DNA from: Paraspadella gotoi
Lineage: Eukaryota > Chaetognatha
Assembly: GCA_051294375.1 (NCBI GenBank)
Contig: CM119265.1
Location: 2,208,311 to 2,272,310, forward strand
Length of the DNA: 64,000 nt
Reading direction: 5' to 3'
The position numbers were made by a program, and so were the translations under genes. Below the pieces are notes generated by a model. That model saw only the letters and a list, made by a program, of their open reading frames with translations. It was not told where the DNA came from and ran no database searches. This document shows positions 11,370 through 23,134 of this stretch, piece by piece. The number at the start of each line of letters is the position of its first letter. Within the stretch, counting starts at the first letter, position 1.

Positions 11370-12015
11370 TTTTTTTCCTTTGATTATTCTTCTTTTTTTT
11401 CATTAAATTTTTACCTTTTTTAATTTTTTTTCTCTTTCAATTTTTATCTTTTCTTTTTTTTTTTCCGTTTGATATTCTAATATTTAATCCATTTTTCTCT
11501 CTCTTCTTTTCATCTTACTCTTAAATAATTCATTATTTCTTTTTATTCTTTTCACTTTTTTTCTTCTCTTTATTTCTCGTCCAGTTTCAATTTTTCATTT
11601 CCTCCTCCATTTCCATTTTTCTTTCTTCTCCTCTCTCTCCCTTCTCCTTTCTTCCTTGTTATTTCCTCCCTCTCCTTCTTTCTTTCAGAATCTTCCTTCC
11701 TTTTTCCTTCCTGCCTTACTTTCCTTCCTTCTTCTCCTTCCTTCTTCCTTCCTTCTTCCTTTCCTCCTTCCTTCCTTCCTTCCTTCTTTTCCTTCTTTAT
11801 TTCCTCTCTCCTTCTTTCCTTTCAGAATTCTTCCTTGCTCTTTTTCTACTCCTGCCTTTCCTTCCTTCCTTCTCTCCTTCCTTCTCTCCTTCTTTCCTTC
11901 CTTCCTTATTCCTCCTCTCCTTCTTTCCTTGAGAATCTTCCTTCCTTTCTTTCCTTCTCCTTCCCTTCTTCCTTCCTTCCTTCCCTTCCTGTCCTTCTTC
12001 TTTAATTCCTTCTCG
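11370..12015. repeat. Pyrimidine-rich tract with (CCTT)n, copy 1
   Basis: Almost entirely T and C. T-rich at first, then TTCC/CTTCC units. Together with the CCCTAA block before it, it is repeated after the 25-N gap. Confidence 0.9.
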
Positions 12016-12040
12016 NNNNNNNNNNNNNNNNNNNNNNNNN
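12016..12040. other. Assembly gap, exactly 25 N
   Basis: Gap with the same sequence order on both sides: left flank from about 11220, right flank from 12041. Confidence 0.99.
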
Positions 12041-12960
12041 GCCTGTAAATTTTCTAACCCTAACGCTAACTAATTTCTGGAGATGAAAAGGGCATTCTGG
12101 GAAAAATAGAGGTCGATAGTTTTATTTAATGATGGACATTTAATTCGATATCAATGCATCGTAACCTGATAATCTTAGGCATTTATATCTTTTACTTTTT
12201 TTTCCTTTGATTATTCTTGCTTTTTTTCATTAAATTTTTACTTTTTTAATTTTTTTTCTTTCAATTTTTATCTTTTCTTTATTTTTTTTTCGTTTTGATA
12301 TTTACATATTTAATCCATTTTTCTCTCTTTCTTCTTTTCATTTAACTTTAAATAAATTCATAATAATTTTTCTTTTTATTCTTTTCACTTTTTTTCTTCT
12401 CTTTATTTCCGTCCAGTTTTCAATTTTTCATTTTTCCATTTTCCATTTTTTTCTTTCTTCTCCTTCCTTCCTTCTTCCTTTTCTTTCCTTGTTTATTTCC
12501 TCCTCTCCTTCTTTCCTTTCAGAATCTTTCCTTCCTTTTTCGCTTCCTGCCTTACTTTCCTTCCTTCTCTCTCCTTCCTTCTTCCTTTCCTTCCTTCCTT
12601 CCTTCCTTCCTTCCTTCCTTCCTCTCTCTTTCCTTCCTTCTTTCCCTTCCTCTTAGAGTCCTTACTGTTCCTTTTCTTCGTCTTTTCACGAATCTTCCTC
12701 CTTCCTTTTCTTCTCCCTTCCTTCTCTCCTTCTTCTCTTCCTTCTCTTCCTTTCCTTCCTTTCCTTACTTTCCCGTGTTCCTCTCTTCTTTCCTTTCCAG
12801 AATCTCCTTCCTTCTTTCGCTTTCTTCCTTCCTTCCTTCCTTCCCTTCCTTTAATTCTCTTCTCTCCTTCTTTCCTTTCATCAAATGCATCTCTTCTTTT
12901 TTCTTTTCTCTCCTTCCTTTTTTTTCTTTCTTCTTCTTTCCTTCCTTCTGGATCTCTATC
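12041..12960. repeat. Pyrimidine-rich tract with (CCTT)n, copy 2
   Basis: Restarts with TTCTAACCCTAACGCTAAC and follows the 11.2-12.0 kb order with small indels, ending in a long CCTT-rich section. Confidence 0.9.
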
Positions 12961-13084
12961 TACAAAAAATCAACAACAACAACAATAAATAAACAACAAC
13001 AACTGTTTCCCTTCCCTTGTCCTGGATTTCTATGACGTGGTGAGGTTTTAATGGGCCTCGGTTTTGGGAGTCACAGAAATTGTG

Positions 13085-13185
13085 TTCCTGAATTCGGGAT
13101 GTGGGTGAAATTAAGGGATGAGGGTGAATTCGGGGATGGTGGGAGTGAATTCGGGATGTGGGTGATTGCACGGATGTGGCGCGGA
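13085..13185. repeat. Short tandem GAATTCGGGATGTGGGTG units
   Basis: Three to four degenerate copies of an 18-bp unit (ATTCGGGATGTGGGTGA). The copy at about 17420-17500 is cleaner and shows the unit more clearly. Confidence 0.8.
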
Positions 13186-13489
13186 CGCTGGGGTGAGTGA
13201 GAAGTGGTTGATTCCCCGAGGGTTTAATTGGTTGTGTCCTGATCCTGACAGGAATAGCAATGGAGAATGTATGTAGTTGACTCTGAATATGATGGATGAG
13301 GAGGCAGAATTAGCAAAAAAGCAAAAGAAAGCAAAATAAAGCAAAAAAATAGACAGCGTGATAAGCAAAATAGGCGTTAATATTTCCGAACGTCTCTCAT
13401 TTTTTACTTAGGTTGAAAATTAATTTTTTTTTTTTTTTTAGTTTAAAGATTAAGTGAAGAATTAAGGTGGTATAAGCCTTAAGTAATGG

Positions 13490-13830
13490 ATTAAAGTTTA
13501 GGGATTAGTTTACCATTGATTTAGGGATTAGAGCTAAGGATTAGGGCTAATGTTTATAGTAGGGATTGAGGAGAAGGGATTAAGGCTAAGGATAGGAAAG
13601 GAATTAGGGTTAAGGAATAAGGGCTAGGATTAGGCCTAAGGATTAAGGTTAAGGATTAGGGCTAGGGTTTAGGCTAGGGATTAGGGCATAGGCATTAAGG
13701 CTAAGGATTAGCGGCAAGCATTAGGGTAAGGATAAGGCTAGGGATTAGGGCTAAGGATTAGGGGTTAATATTAGAGATTAAGGTTAGGGTTTTGGAATTA
13801 AGAGTAGAGGATTAGGATGGAGTCAAGAAT
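13490..13830 (+). repeat. Degenerate telomere-like array, copy A
   Basis: About 340 bp built from variants of a 12-mer, GATTAGGGCTAA, mixed with GATTAAGGTTAA. It therefore contains many TTAGGG and TAAGG words on the plus strand without perfect tandem hexamers. It looks like a diverged interstitial telomeric repeat or a satellite derived from one. Confidence 0.75.
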
Positions 13831-14439
13831 TCTGGTTATGGAATAGGTGAAAGATCTGGTAGAGTATTATTGTTAAAAATTAAGATAAGACATTAAGAAT
13901 GTGACTTTCCCTTCCAGAAATGGATTATTAGAATTATAATGATAAGTAAAAAATTTTTAAAGAAAGCAATACATATATATTTAAAGAATATAGATTAAAT
14001 AGTAAATCCTTCATAAAAATATAATAATAGAAATAGTGAAACAAGTAATTTGCAAATTTTCATAAATAGAGAAATTTTTCCTAAAACGAGGTTTACTGAG
14101 GCGACAATTGGAAAAGCTCTGGCTTCTCAAGGAAATGTTGTGCTCGAGGATAAAACGGCTTCTCAAGTAGAAAAATAATAGAGAGAGTCTCTCAGTAAAG
14201 AATTTCTTTTATAAAATATTCAGGGGAAAATCTCAGGTCGCGTGAAGGGAACGAGTTTGTGAATAGGGAAAACTATGGCAACAAAGGATGGCAATTTGCA
14301 AACGTTGGGGAAGAGATGACGAATTGGAGGGCTTCAAAGGATGGTATAGCTGTAAAAAGACGGCCATAAAGAGAGTATAAAATGATGGCTTTTAGAGTTT
14401 GAAGTGGATGTTAGTGTAAGATGTAAATGAGACAAGAAG

Positions 14440-14720
14440 AAAAAACAATACTTTCTTTTCATACAATTTGAAACTATTTTGAAAATATTTATACCATCAT
14501 TGATAAAAAAGCCAGTACTTGGCAGTGAATAAACGAGACTGTGGAGAGAGTCTTGATTGAAAGCTTGCAGGGACCTGCTATGTCATTATCTTGGTAGAGT
14601 GATGGAGGCCTTAAACACCAAAGCTGTCCAAAGGTCAGGGGAAAGATAAGCTTATTTATTAAAATGAATGGATAATTTTTATATGTGGTTGTACTATTTC
14701 CAAAAAGGTTCGTGGAGATT
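14440..14720 (+). repeat. Interspersed repeat R1 (core GCAGGGACCTGC), locus 1
   Basis: Order: AATTTGAAACTATTTTGAAA, a GCCAGTACT-like word, GTGAATAAACGAGACTGT, AAAGCTTGCAGGGACCTGC, TATGTCATTATCTTG, GAGTGATGGAGGCC, CTTATTTATTAAAATGAA. The same order occurs at seven other places in this window (four independent loci). No coding frame is conserved, so it is probably a non-autonomous element. Confidence 0.85.
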
Positions 14721-15084
14721 TATTTTTGAAACTGAGATGGATGTGAGAGTTAAAAGTATACATGATTAAATCTTAATAATTGAAGATAAATGATTATAGA
14801 GAGACTTTTCCTTAGTCGGGATCGTTTAATTCATGTTTGAAAAGTCGTACGCATAGTTTTTCCATCCTAGGATCATTTGTTTTGGACGATGGAGTGCAGG
14901 TAAAGAAAGAAAACACAAGTTAAGGTTTAAGACGTTTTAGATATTTTTTTATTTTTAATTTAAAAACAAAATATCATCTAAGGGAGATTTTTGTTCAATT
15001 TTCAAAAATCGAATCTTTCGATGACGATGTTTAAGTTAGAAGCGATTGATAATCCGCGACGAATTGGACTTTGACGCTGATTTT

Positions 15085-15195
15085 TGAATCTCTCTCTGCG
15101 TCTCCTGCTCTGCTCTCGTCTGCTCGTCTCTCGTCTGCTCTCTCTCTCGTCTCTCTCTCTCCTCTCTCGGTCCGCTCCTGTCTCTCTCTCGCGTT
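15085..15195. repeat. (CT)n tract, interrupted
   Basis: CT-rich tract with CTGCT/CGTCT interruptions. Copy B of the duplication carries the same tract at about 19368-19478. Confidence 0.85.
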
Positions 15196-15913
15196 CTCGT
15201 TTGAAAAAGAATAGCATTATTTTTAAAAACGAGCTTGCTTTCGTGTACATTAACATACTGTCACAGAACAGATTTTCTGAGCTACATAAAAAGAGAATAT
15301 CTTGCAATAAATTGATTTATAGCAACGCAAATGTTTTTAATAGAGTAATATTATTATCATTAGAAATGTTTGAAATACAAATTCATATCATAATCAGAAC
15401 GAATTGTACTATGTAAGTATGATTGTCATAAAGAATTCATTCCTGGCCTCATTGTTCAAAATGGAGAACAGCAGACATTGATATGTTAAGATTTTTTTAC
15501 GAAAATAACATCATACTCTAACATGTAGTATACGTGAATAATATAAACAATAATGGTCAAATTACAGCGAAAAAAACATCATACGAAATGCATGTATATG
15601 ACGAACAATTTTTATATTCATATACAGGGTATTTAAGTACTACAGCTAAAATATACTTTAATTCTCGACCTCATGGTCCGAAGAATATATAGACGCAAAC
15701 GACTTCTACATGTGGTCGACAGTTAGAGTTGCGGACCGTTCCCTTTGCGGCGCAAACCTTCTCCCCGTCTGGGCGTCTGAGTTGGAGGAGACCGGTGTGG
15801 GTCCTTCAGCATTCTGATTGACGAGAAGAAAGAGGCCGTCCCCTGGTGCTGTCGCAGATTTGTCTGGCAATTGGAAAGGGAGAAAATGACCGAATTCGAA
15901 ACTCGGTGAGGGG

Positions 15914-15919
15914 AGAGAG

Positions 15920-15971
<52 letters not shown>

Positions 15972-15980
15972 AGAGAGAGA
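15914..15980. repeat. (GA)n microsatellite
   Basis: GA run in copy A, corresponding to 20146-20196 in copy B. It lies about 100 bp downstream of the CCAAT-type array region. Confidence 0.95.
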
Positions 15981-17814
15981 AAGTGGGAAGGAGAGCAGAT
16001 GCCGTGAATCGTATCCGGCAATGTGAAGATGCAAAGGGTGGTGAGAAAGCTGACAATCAACGACCAGTCGGTGATTCAACATAACGGCGTGAATGTTTTA
16101 GAGGAAATAAAGAAAATTAAGTGTTTTTTTTCGCATTAAACTCTAATTGATAAAATACAATTGGATATTGCTTGAGTGAATTTTTGGGCTAATAATTAAA
16201 GAACAATGCAAGAGTAAGTTTTCGATTCTAATTTACCTTCAATTGTTTTTATGTCGGAATCTGCCTGGCCATAATAATTCACTTTGTCGTGTATGTCTGT
16301 CCCAAAATCTTAATTGGTAAGTCACTTAGATGCACCGTCAGAAGCATCGAATGTATGGATAATTATTGCAAAAAAATAAATCTGAGCGTCTGTCCTGTTT
16401 ATCCGTCGGTCGATCCCGCGTAAGCATTAAACTCGAATTACTCGTGGATTGATGATAGATTGGATTGGATGAAATATTCTTGTGTGTGGTGGAAGTGTGG
16501 TGATTGAAAGTTGGGATATAAAGTTTTAGCCTCCTTTCCGTCCCCAGTGGATGAATGTGATTGTCACAGAAGGCCGCTTTTATCAGTTCTTCCGCTCGCA
16601 GTAGGATTGTGATCGAAAACGCGGACTTGAAAAGTGACAGAGGAACGTGGACTAATCTTTTTGGGTGGAGGCGAGGGTATTTCATTTGGTGGAGCGAGTA
16701 TTTCCAAATTTTGTGGAACGAAAGGTATTGTCCATTTGGTCGGAGCGAGACATTAATCACTTGAGCCGAAAATTAGACTCAATTTAAATCGAAGAAGAAA
16801 GTTTATTTTTTTTTTTATTTAAACAAAAAACGGATTTCAAGTGACTGGAGCGAATGAAAATTTTAAATCGAACTTTTTGCTGTGAAGCGAAAGGGCTTCT
16901 CTTCGTTGGCAGCGAAGTGCGTTTTAGAGTACGGCAATGTTATTTTTGATGGAGGCATGAGCGTTTTTATCGGAAAAGTCATTTCTTTTCGCGAAGATGC
17001 GCGCGTGACGGAGAAAATTTATTTTATACAGTATTGAACTTTCGAATACTGGGTATCTTCGTTTCCGACAGAGCCGCAGTTCTGTCGTCGATCGCAGATC
17101 GCGCAGCTTCGATTACTAGTGTACGAGTATTGAGCTAGGGATTGTACAGGACGTGAAAATAGAAGTTAACCTTAGGTTTGGAGTGGGTCCTTCTCTCCTT
17201 CTTTCCTTTCATAATGCTCTCTTCCTTTTTTCTTTTCTTCCTTTCCTTTTTTTTTCTTTCTTTCCTTCTTTCCTTCCTTCTGGATCTCTATCTACAAAAA
17301 TCAACAACAACAACAATAATAACAACAACAACAACTGTTTCCCTTCCCTTCCGTCGATTTCTATGACGTGGTGAGGTTTTAATGGGCCTCGGTTTTGGAG
17401 TCACAGAAATTGTGTTCCTGAATTCGGGATGTGGGTGAATTAGGGATGAGGGTGAATTCGGGATGTGGGTGAATTCGGGATGTGGGTGATGCACGGATGT
17501 GGGCGACGCTGGGGTGAGTGAGAAGTGGTTGATTCCCCAGGGTATTGGTTGTGTCCTGATCCTGACAGGAATAGCAATGGAGAATGTATGTAGTTGACTC
17601 TGAATATGATGGATGAGGAGGCAGAATTAGCAAAAAAAGCAAAAAAAGCAAAATAAAGCAAAAAAATAGGACAGCGGTGATAAGCAAAATATGGCGTTAA
17701 TATTTTCCGAACGTCTCTCATTTTTTAACTTAGGTTGAAAATTAATTTTTTTTTTTTTTTAGTTTAAAGATTAAGTGAAGAATTAAGGTTGGGTATAAGC
17801 CTTAAGGTAATGGA

Positions 17815-18140
17815 TTAAAGTTTAGGGATTAGGTTAACCATTGATTTAGGGATTAGAGCTAAGGATTAGGGCTAATGTTTATAGTAGGGATTAGGAATAG
17901 GGATTAAGGCTAAGGATTAGGGAAAGGATTAGGGTTAAGGATAAGGGCTAGGGATTAGGCCTAAGGATTAAGGTTAAGGATTAGGGCTAGGGTTTAAGGC
18001 TAGGGATTAGGGCTAGGCATTAAGGCTAAGGATTAGGGCAAGCATTAGGGTTAAGGATAAGGGCTAGGGATTAGGGCTAAGGATTAGGGGTTAATATTAG
18101 AGATTAAGGTTAGGGTTTTGGAATTAGAGTAGAGGATTAG
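17815..18140 (+). repeat. Degenerate telomere-like array, copy B
   Basis: Duplicate of 13490-13830, with the GATTAGGGCTAA 12-mer more regular. Confidence 0.75.
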
Positions 18141-18749
18141 GATGGAGTCAAGAATTCTGGTTATGGAATAGGTGAAAGATCTGGTAGAGTATTATTGTTA
18201 AAATTAAGATAAGACATTAAGAAATTGACTTCCCCTTCCCAAAATGAATTATTAGATATAATGATAAGTAAAAAATTTTTAAGAAAGCAATACATATATA
18301 TTTAAAGAATATAGATTAAATAGTAAATCCTTCATAAAATATAAAAATAGAAAATAGTGAAACAAGTAATTTGCAAATTTTCATAAATAGAGAAATTTTC
18401 CTAAAAACGAGGTTTACGAAGGCGACAATTGGAAAAGCTCTGGCTTCTCAAGGAAATGTTGTGCTCGAGAATAAACGGCTTCTCAAGTAGAAAATATAGA
18501 GAGAGTCTCTCAGTAAAGAATTTCTTATAAAATATTCAGGGGAAAATCTCAGGTCGCGTGAAGGGAACGAGATTGTGAATAGGGAAACTATGGCAACAAA
18601 GATGGCAATTTGCAAACGTTGGGGAAGAAGATGACGAATTGGAGGGCTTCAAAGATGGTATACTGTACAAAGACGGCCATAAAGAGAGTATAAAATGATG
18701 GCTTTAGAGTTTGAAGTGGATGTTAGTGTAAGATGTAAATGAGACAAGA

Positions 18750-19060
18750 AGAAAAAAACAATACTTTCTTTTCATACAATTGAAACCTATTTTGAAATAT
18801 TATACCAATTCATTGATAAAAAAGCCAGTAACTCTGGCAGTGAATAAACGAGACTGTGAGAGAGTCTTGATTGAAAGCTTGCAGGGACCTGCTATGTCAT
18901 TATCTTGTAAGAGTGATGGAGGCCTTAAACCACCAAAGCCTGTCCAAAGTCAGGGGAAAGATAGCTTATTTATTAAATGAATGGATAATTTTTATATTGG
19001 TTGTACCTATTTCACAAAACAGTTCGTGGAGATTTATTTTGAAACTAAGATGGATGTAGT
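18750..19060 (+). repeat. Interspersed repeat R1, duplicate of locus 1
   Basis: Same order of words as at 14440-14720, including AAAGCTTGCAGGGACCTGC. It ends with TATATTGGTTGTACCTATTTC. Confidence 0.85.
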
Positions 19061-19917
19061 TAAATATAAATGATTAAATATTAATAATTGAAGATAAATG
19101 ATTATAAGAGACTTTTCTTAGTCGGTCGTTTATTCATTTTGAAGTCGACGCATAGTTTCCATCCATGGATCATTTGTTTTGACGAATGGATGCAGTAAAA
19201 AAGAAAACAAAGTTAAGTTTAACGTTTTAATTTTTTAATTTTTTAATTTAAAACAAAATATCATCTAAGGGAGATTTTTTCAAATTTCAAAATCGAATCT
19301 TTCGATGACGATGTTTAAGTTAAACGATTGGATAATCCCGACAATTGTGACTTGAACCTGATTTTGATCTCTCTCTGCGTCTCTCTGCTCTGTCTGCTCG
19401 TCGTGCTCGTCCTCGTCTGCTCTCTCGTCTCGCTCTCATCTCTCCTCTCTCGGTCCAGTCGCTGCTCTTCTCGCGTTCCGTTGAAAAAGAATAGCATTAT
19501 TTTTAAAACGAGCTTGCTTGCGTGTACATTAAACATAACTGTCACAAACAGATTTTCTGACATAAAAAGAAAATATTCTTTCAATAAATGATTTATACAA
19601 CCAAATGTTTTTTGAATAGATCAATATTATATAAATGTTTGAATACAAATTCATACATAATCTAACGAATTGTACATGTAAGTATATTGTATAAAGAATT
19701 CATTCCTCCTCATTGTCAAAATGGAGAACAGCAGACATTGATATTTAAGATTTTTTTAGAAAATAGCATCATACTAAACATGTAGTAATACGGAATAATA
19801 TAAACAATAATGTCAAATTACAGAAAAAATAATTCATACGACATGATGTATAACAATTTTATATTCATATCACAATATTTAATACTACAACTAAAATATA
19901 CTTTATTCTCGACTCTC

Positions 19918-20056
19918 ATTGGTCCAAGAATATAGACGCAAGCGACTTCCTCATTGGTCGACCATAGAGTTGCGACGCGTTCCCATTGGCCGAAAAGCTT
20001 CTCCCCGTCTGAGGCGTCTGATTGGAGGAGACGTGTGCGCTTAGCATTCTGATTGG
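19918..20056 (-). promoter_or_regulatory. Array of five ATTGG (reverse CCAAT) boxes, about 33-bp period
   Basis: ATTGG occurs at 19918, 19953, 19985, 20021 and 20052, giving spacings of 35, 32, 36 and 31 bp, all in the same orientation. Four of them are followed by TCC, TCG, CCG or ACG. CCAAT boxes are bound by NF-Y, and NF-Y-dependent promoters such as cyclin B genes carry several boxes spaced about three helical turns apart. A (GA)n tract follows about 90 bp downstream. No transcription start or coding exon can be shown next to it. The matching part of copy A (about 15670-15830) has lost most boxes to mismatches. Confidence 0.5.
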
Positions 20057-20142
20057 ACGAGAAGAACGAGGCCCCCGTGTGTCTGTCGCAGATGTTGTCG
20101 GCACTTGAAAGGAGACAAATGACCAATTCGAAACTCGGTGAG

Positions 20143-20145
<3 letters not shown>

Positions 20146-20196
<51 letters not shown>
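20146..20196. repeat. (GA)n microsatellite
   Basis: Pure GA run of about 50 bp beside the ATTGG array. Confidence 0.95.
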
Positions 20197-20199
<3 letters not shown>

Positions 20200-20829
20200 A
20201 AGGAGACAGATGCCGTGATCGTTATCCGGCAATGTGAAGATGCAAAGGGCTGTGAGAAACTGACAATCACACTCAGTCGGTGATTCACATTAACCGTGAA
20301 TGTTTTAGAGGAAATAAAGAAAATTAGTGTTTTTTTCCATTAAACTACTAATTGATAAAATACAATTGGATATTCTTAGTGAATTTTTGGGCTAAATTAA
20401 AGAACATGCAAGATAACTTTCGATTCTAATTTACCTTTTCAATTTTTTTAGTCGGATCTCCTGGCCATATAATTCACTTTGTCGGTATGTCTGTCCCAAA
20501 ATCTTATTGGTAAGTCACTTAGATCACGTCAGAACATCGAATTATGATAAATTATGCAAAAAAATAAATCGACGTCTGTCTGTTTATCCGTCGGTCCATC
20601 CCCGTTAGCATTAAACTCGAATTACTCGTGATTGGATATAGATGGATTGGAATGAAATTTTGTGTGTGGGTAGGAAAGTGTGTGATTGAATTGGATATAA
20701 AGTTTAGCTCCTTTCGTCCCCAGTGATGAATGTGATGTCACAAGCCCTTATCAGTTCTCCGTCCAGTAGGATTGTGATCGAAAACCGGACTGAAAAGTGA
20801 CAAGGAAACGTGGACTATCTTTTTGGGGT

Positions 20830-20925
20830 GGAGCGAGGGTATTTCATTTGGTGGAGCGAGGGTATTTCATTTTGTGGAACGAAGGTATTTCATTTGGTGG
20901 AGCGAGACATTTAATCACTTGGAGC
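20830..20925 (+). repeat. 23-bp minisatellite (TGGAGCGAGGGTATTTC unit), four copies
   Basis: Unit of 23 bp starting TGGAGCGAGGGTATTTC, with about four copies of decreasing similarity. The shorter word TGGAGCGAA recurs at about 20930, 21001, 21034 and 21057. The copy A equivalent is at about 16660-16755. Confidence 0.8.
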
Positions 20926-21360
20926 GAAAAATTAGACTCAATTTAAATTCGAAGAAAAAGTTTATTTTTTTTTATATTTAAAAAAACGGATTTCATTGAC
21001 TGGAGCGAATGAAAATTTTAATCGAACTTTTCTGGAGCGAAAGGGCTTTCTCTTCGTTGGAGCGAAGTCGTTTTAGAGTAGCGGCAATTTATTTTTGATG
21101 GAGCAGTGGCGTTTTTATCGGAAAAGTCATTTTCTTTCTCGCGAAGATGACGCGCGTGACGGAGAAAATTTATTTTTACAGTATTAACTTTCGATACTGT
21201 ATTTTCTTTCGATCCACTCGATACTGTGTAGAGTATTGAGTATTGCTTTTTTTTTCACTAATCATTTTTTTAAAAAATTTCTTTTTTTTAATTAGCGTTT
21301 TCGCCATCTTATTTTTCATCTTCCGATTTAAAAAAAAGAGTCGATATTAACCAGAGAACA

Positions 21361-21432
21361 AATTCCACCCACCCACCCCAAAAAATCCCCACCCATTCCA
21401 CCCACCCCCAAATCCACCCACCCAACCCACTC
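21361..21432. repeat. CCACCC-rich tract
   Basis: Irregular repeats of CCACCC, ACCCC and CCCAAAT over about 70 bp, immediately before a 211-N gap. Confidence 0.85.
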
Positions 21433-21467
21433 CCAAACCTTGAGTAACTTTACTCTTTTCACGTCGT

Positions 21468-21678
21468 NNNNNNNNNNNNNNNNNNNNNNNNNNNNNNNNN
21501 NNNNNNNNNNNNNNNNNNNNNNNNNNNNNNNNNNNNNNNNNNNNNNNNNNNNNNNNNNNNNNNNNNNNNNNNNNNNNNNNNNNNNNNNNNNNNNNNNNNN
21601 NNNNNNNNNNNNNNNNNNNNNNNNNNNNNNNNNNNNNNNNNNNNNNNNNNNNNNNNNNNNNNNNNNNNNNNNNNNNNN
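21468..21678. other. Assembly gap, 211 N
   Basis: Scaffold gap followed directly by a (GA)n run (21679-21710). Confidence 0.99.
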
Positions 21679-21714
<36 letters not shown>

Positions 21715-21849
21715 TCTAATTTCTACCGGCAGCCATTCTCGAAAATCCGTCTGGCCACCGAGATTAAGTTGAGATAATTGTTTACATTAATTGTTTATAT
21801 TATTTGTTTACATTAAGTTGGGAACAATCGTCCAAAGATAAAATTACTT

Positions 21850-22134
21850 CTTATCTTGCAAAATATAAAAAAAGGCAAGGGTATAAGGAATAAGAAATGG
21901 CATAGAGTAAAGGGAAAAGGGAAGAAATGGAAAATTATAAAATGGATGTGGAAAAAGGAGAGGAAGAGGAAAAAGGAGGAAAAACATTTTGAAAGAAAAA
22001 AGGGAAGAAATGGAAAAAGGAGAAAAAGGGAGGAAAAGAAGAACTAACAAAACGGAAAAAGGGAGAAAAAGAGAGAAAAAAAAAGGAAAAAATGGAAAAA
22101 GGAAAAAATGGAAAAAGGAGAAAAAGAGAGGAAA
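21850..22134. repeat. Purine-rich AAAAGGGAAA tract
   Basis: Almost only A and G, with GGAAAAAGGAG words. It is cut by the next gap. Confidence 0.85.
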
Positions 22135-22384
22135 NNNNNNNNNNNNNNNNNNNNNNNNNNNNNNNNNNNNNNNNNNNNNNNNNNNNNNNNNNNNNNNNNN
22201 NNNNNNNNNNNNNNNNNNNNNNNNNNNNNNNNNNNNNNNNNNNNNNNNNNNNNNNNNNNNNNNNNNNNNNNNNNNNNNNNNNNNNNNNNNNNNNNNNNNN
22301 NNNNNNNNNNNNNNNNNNNNNNNNNNNNNNNNNNNNNNNNNNNNNNNNNNNNNNNNNNNNNNNNNNNNNNNNNNNNNNNNNNNN
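22135..22384. other. Assembly gap, 250 N
   Basis: Gap inside a purine-rich tract. The filled copy of this region at 23.9-24.3 kb is A-rich. Confidence 0.99.
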
Positions 22385-22469
22385 AAAAAAAGAAAAAAAG
22401 AAGAAAAAACTGGTGCAGAAAAAAAGAAAAGAAGACGAAGGAAAAGTAATCAACGTTATCGGAAAAGCT

Positions 22470-22507
<38 letters not shown>

Positions 22508-23098
22508 NNNNNNNNNNNNNNNNNNNNNNNNNNNNNNNNNNNNNNNNNNNNNNNNNNNNNNNNNNNNNNNNNNNNNNNNNNNNNNNNNNNNNNNNNNNNN
22601 NNNNNNNNNNNNNNNNNNNNNNNNNNNNNNNNNNNNNNNNNNNNNNNNNNNNNNNNNNNNNNNNNNNNNNNNNNNNNNNNNNNNNNNNNNNNNNNNNNNN
22701 NNNNNNNNNNNNNNNNNNNNNNNNNNNNNNNNNNNNNNNNNNNNNNNNNNNNNNNNNNNNNNNNNNNNNNNNNNNNNNNNNNNNNNNNNAATCTGGAACC
22801 GCACGACGTTCTGCCTGCAATCAGGTTTCGCGTTGAAGCGACGGATGAAGTTCAGATGATGGAGGAAGATTATTTGTCCCTTTAACACTAAATATTTATT
22901 TTAAAAGGAAACATTTATTATTATTTTGCATTATTATCTAAATTTTGAAATAAGATATATGAACTTGAGTAGTAAAATTTTGTCTTAATATAGATATTTC
23001 CATACTTTTATAATTATTTTTTTCTAAAAAGAAAAAAAAATCTTTAAGAAATTTTTTTGCAGAATCTTTCTTGGTCATCTCGTGAATAGTCATTAAAT

Positions 23099-23134
<36 letters not shown>

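Larger units (their letters stand above)
12850..17130 (+). repeat. 4.3-kb tandem duplication, copy A
   Basis: Matches copy B (17180-21245) in order throughout: CCTT tract, (CAA)n at about 12971-13002, CGGGATGTGGGTGAATT-type repeats, telomere-like array, interspersed repeat, CT tract, GA tract, GGAGCGA repeats. The mismatches are mostly single-base indels. No N gap separates the copies. Confidence 0.9.
17180..21245 (+). repeat. 4.3-kb tandem duplication, copy B
   Basis: Second copy of 12850-17130. It preserves some motifs better than copy A (for example five ATTGG boxes and the 23-bp minisatellite), so copy A appears to hold more errors in those sections. Confidence 0.9.

Noticed and set aside
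13490-13830. True chromosome end
   Set aside because: The array is degenerate, has non-telomeric sequence on both sides and is present twice through duplication, so it is interstitial.
15706-16082. Long open frames of Ser-Leu or Arg-Glu across GA/CT tracts (also near 0.5, 2, 8, 20, 28, 40, 50 and 59 kb)
   Set aside because: They are translations of dinucleotide repeats: alternate residues repeat in every frame and both strands are open.
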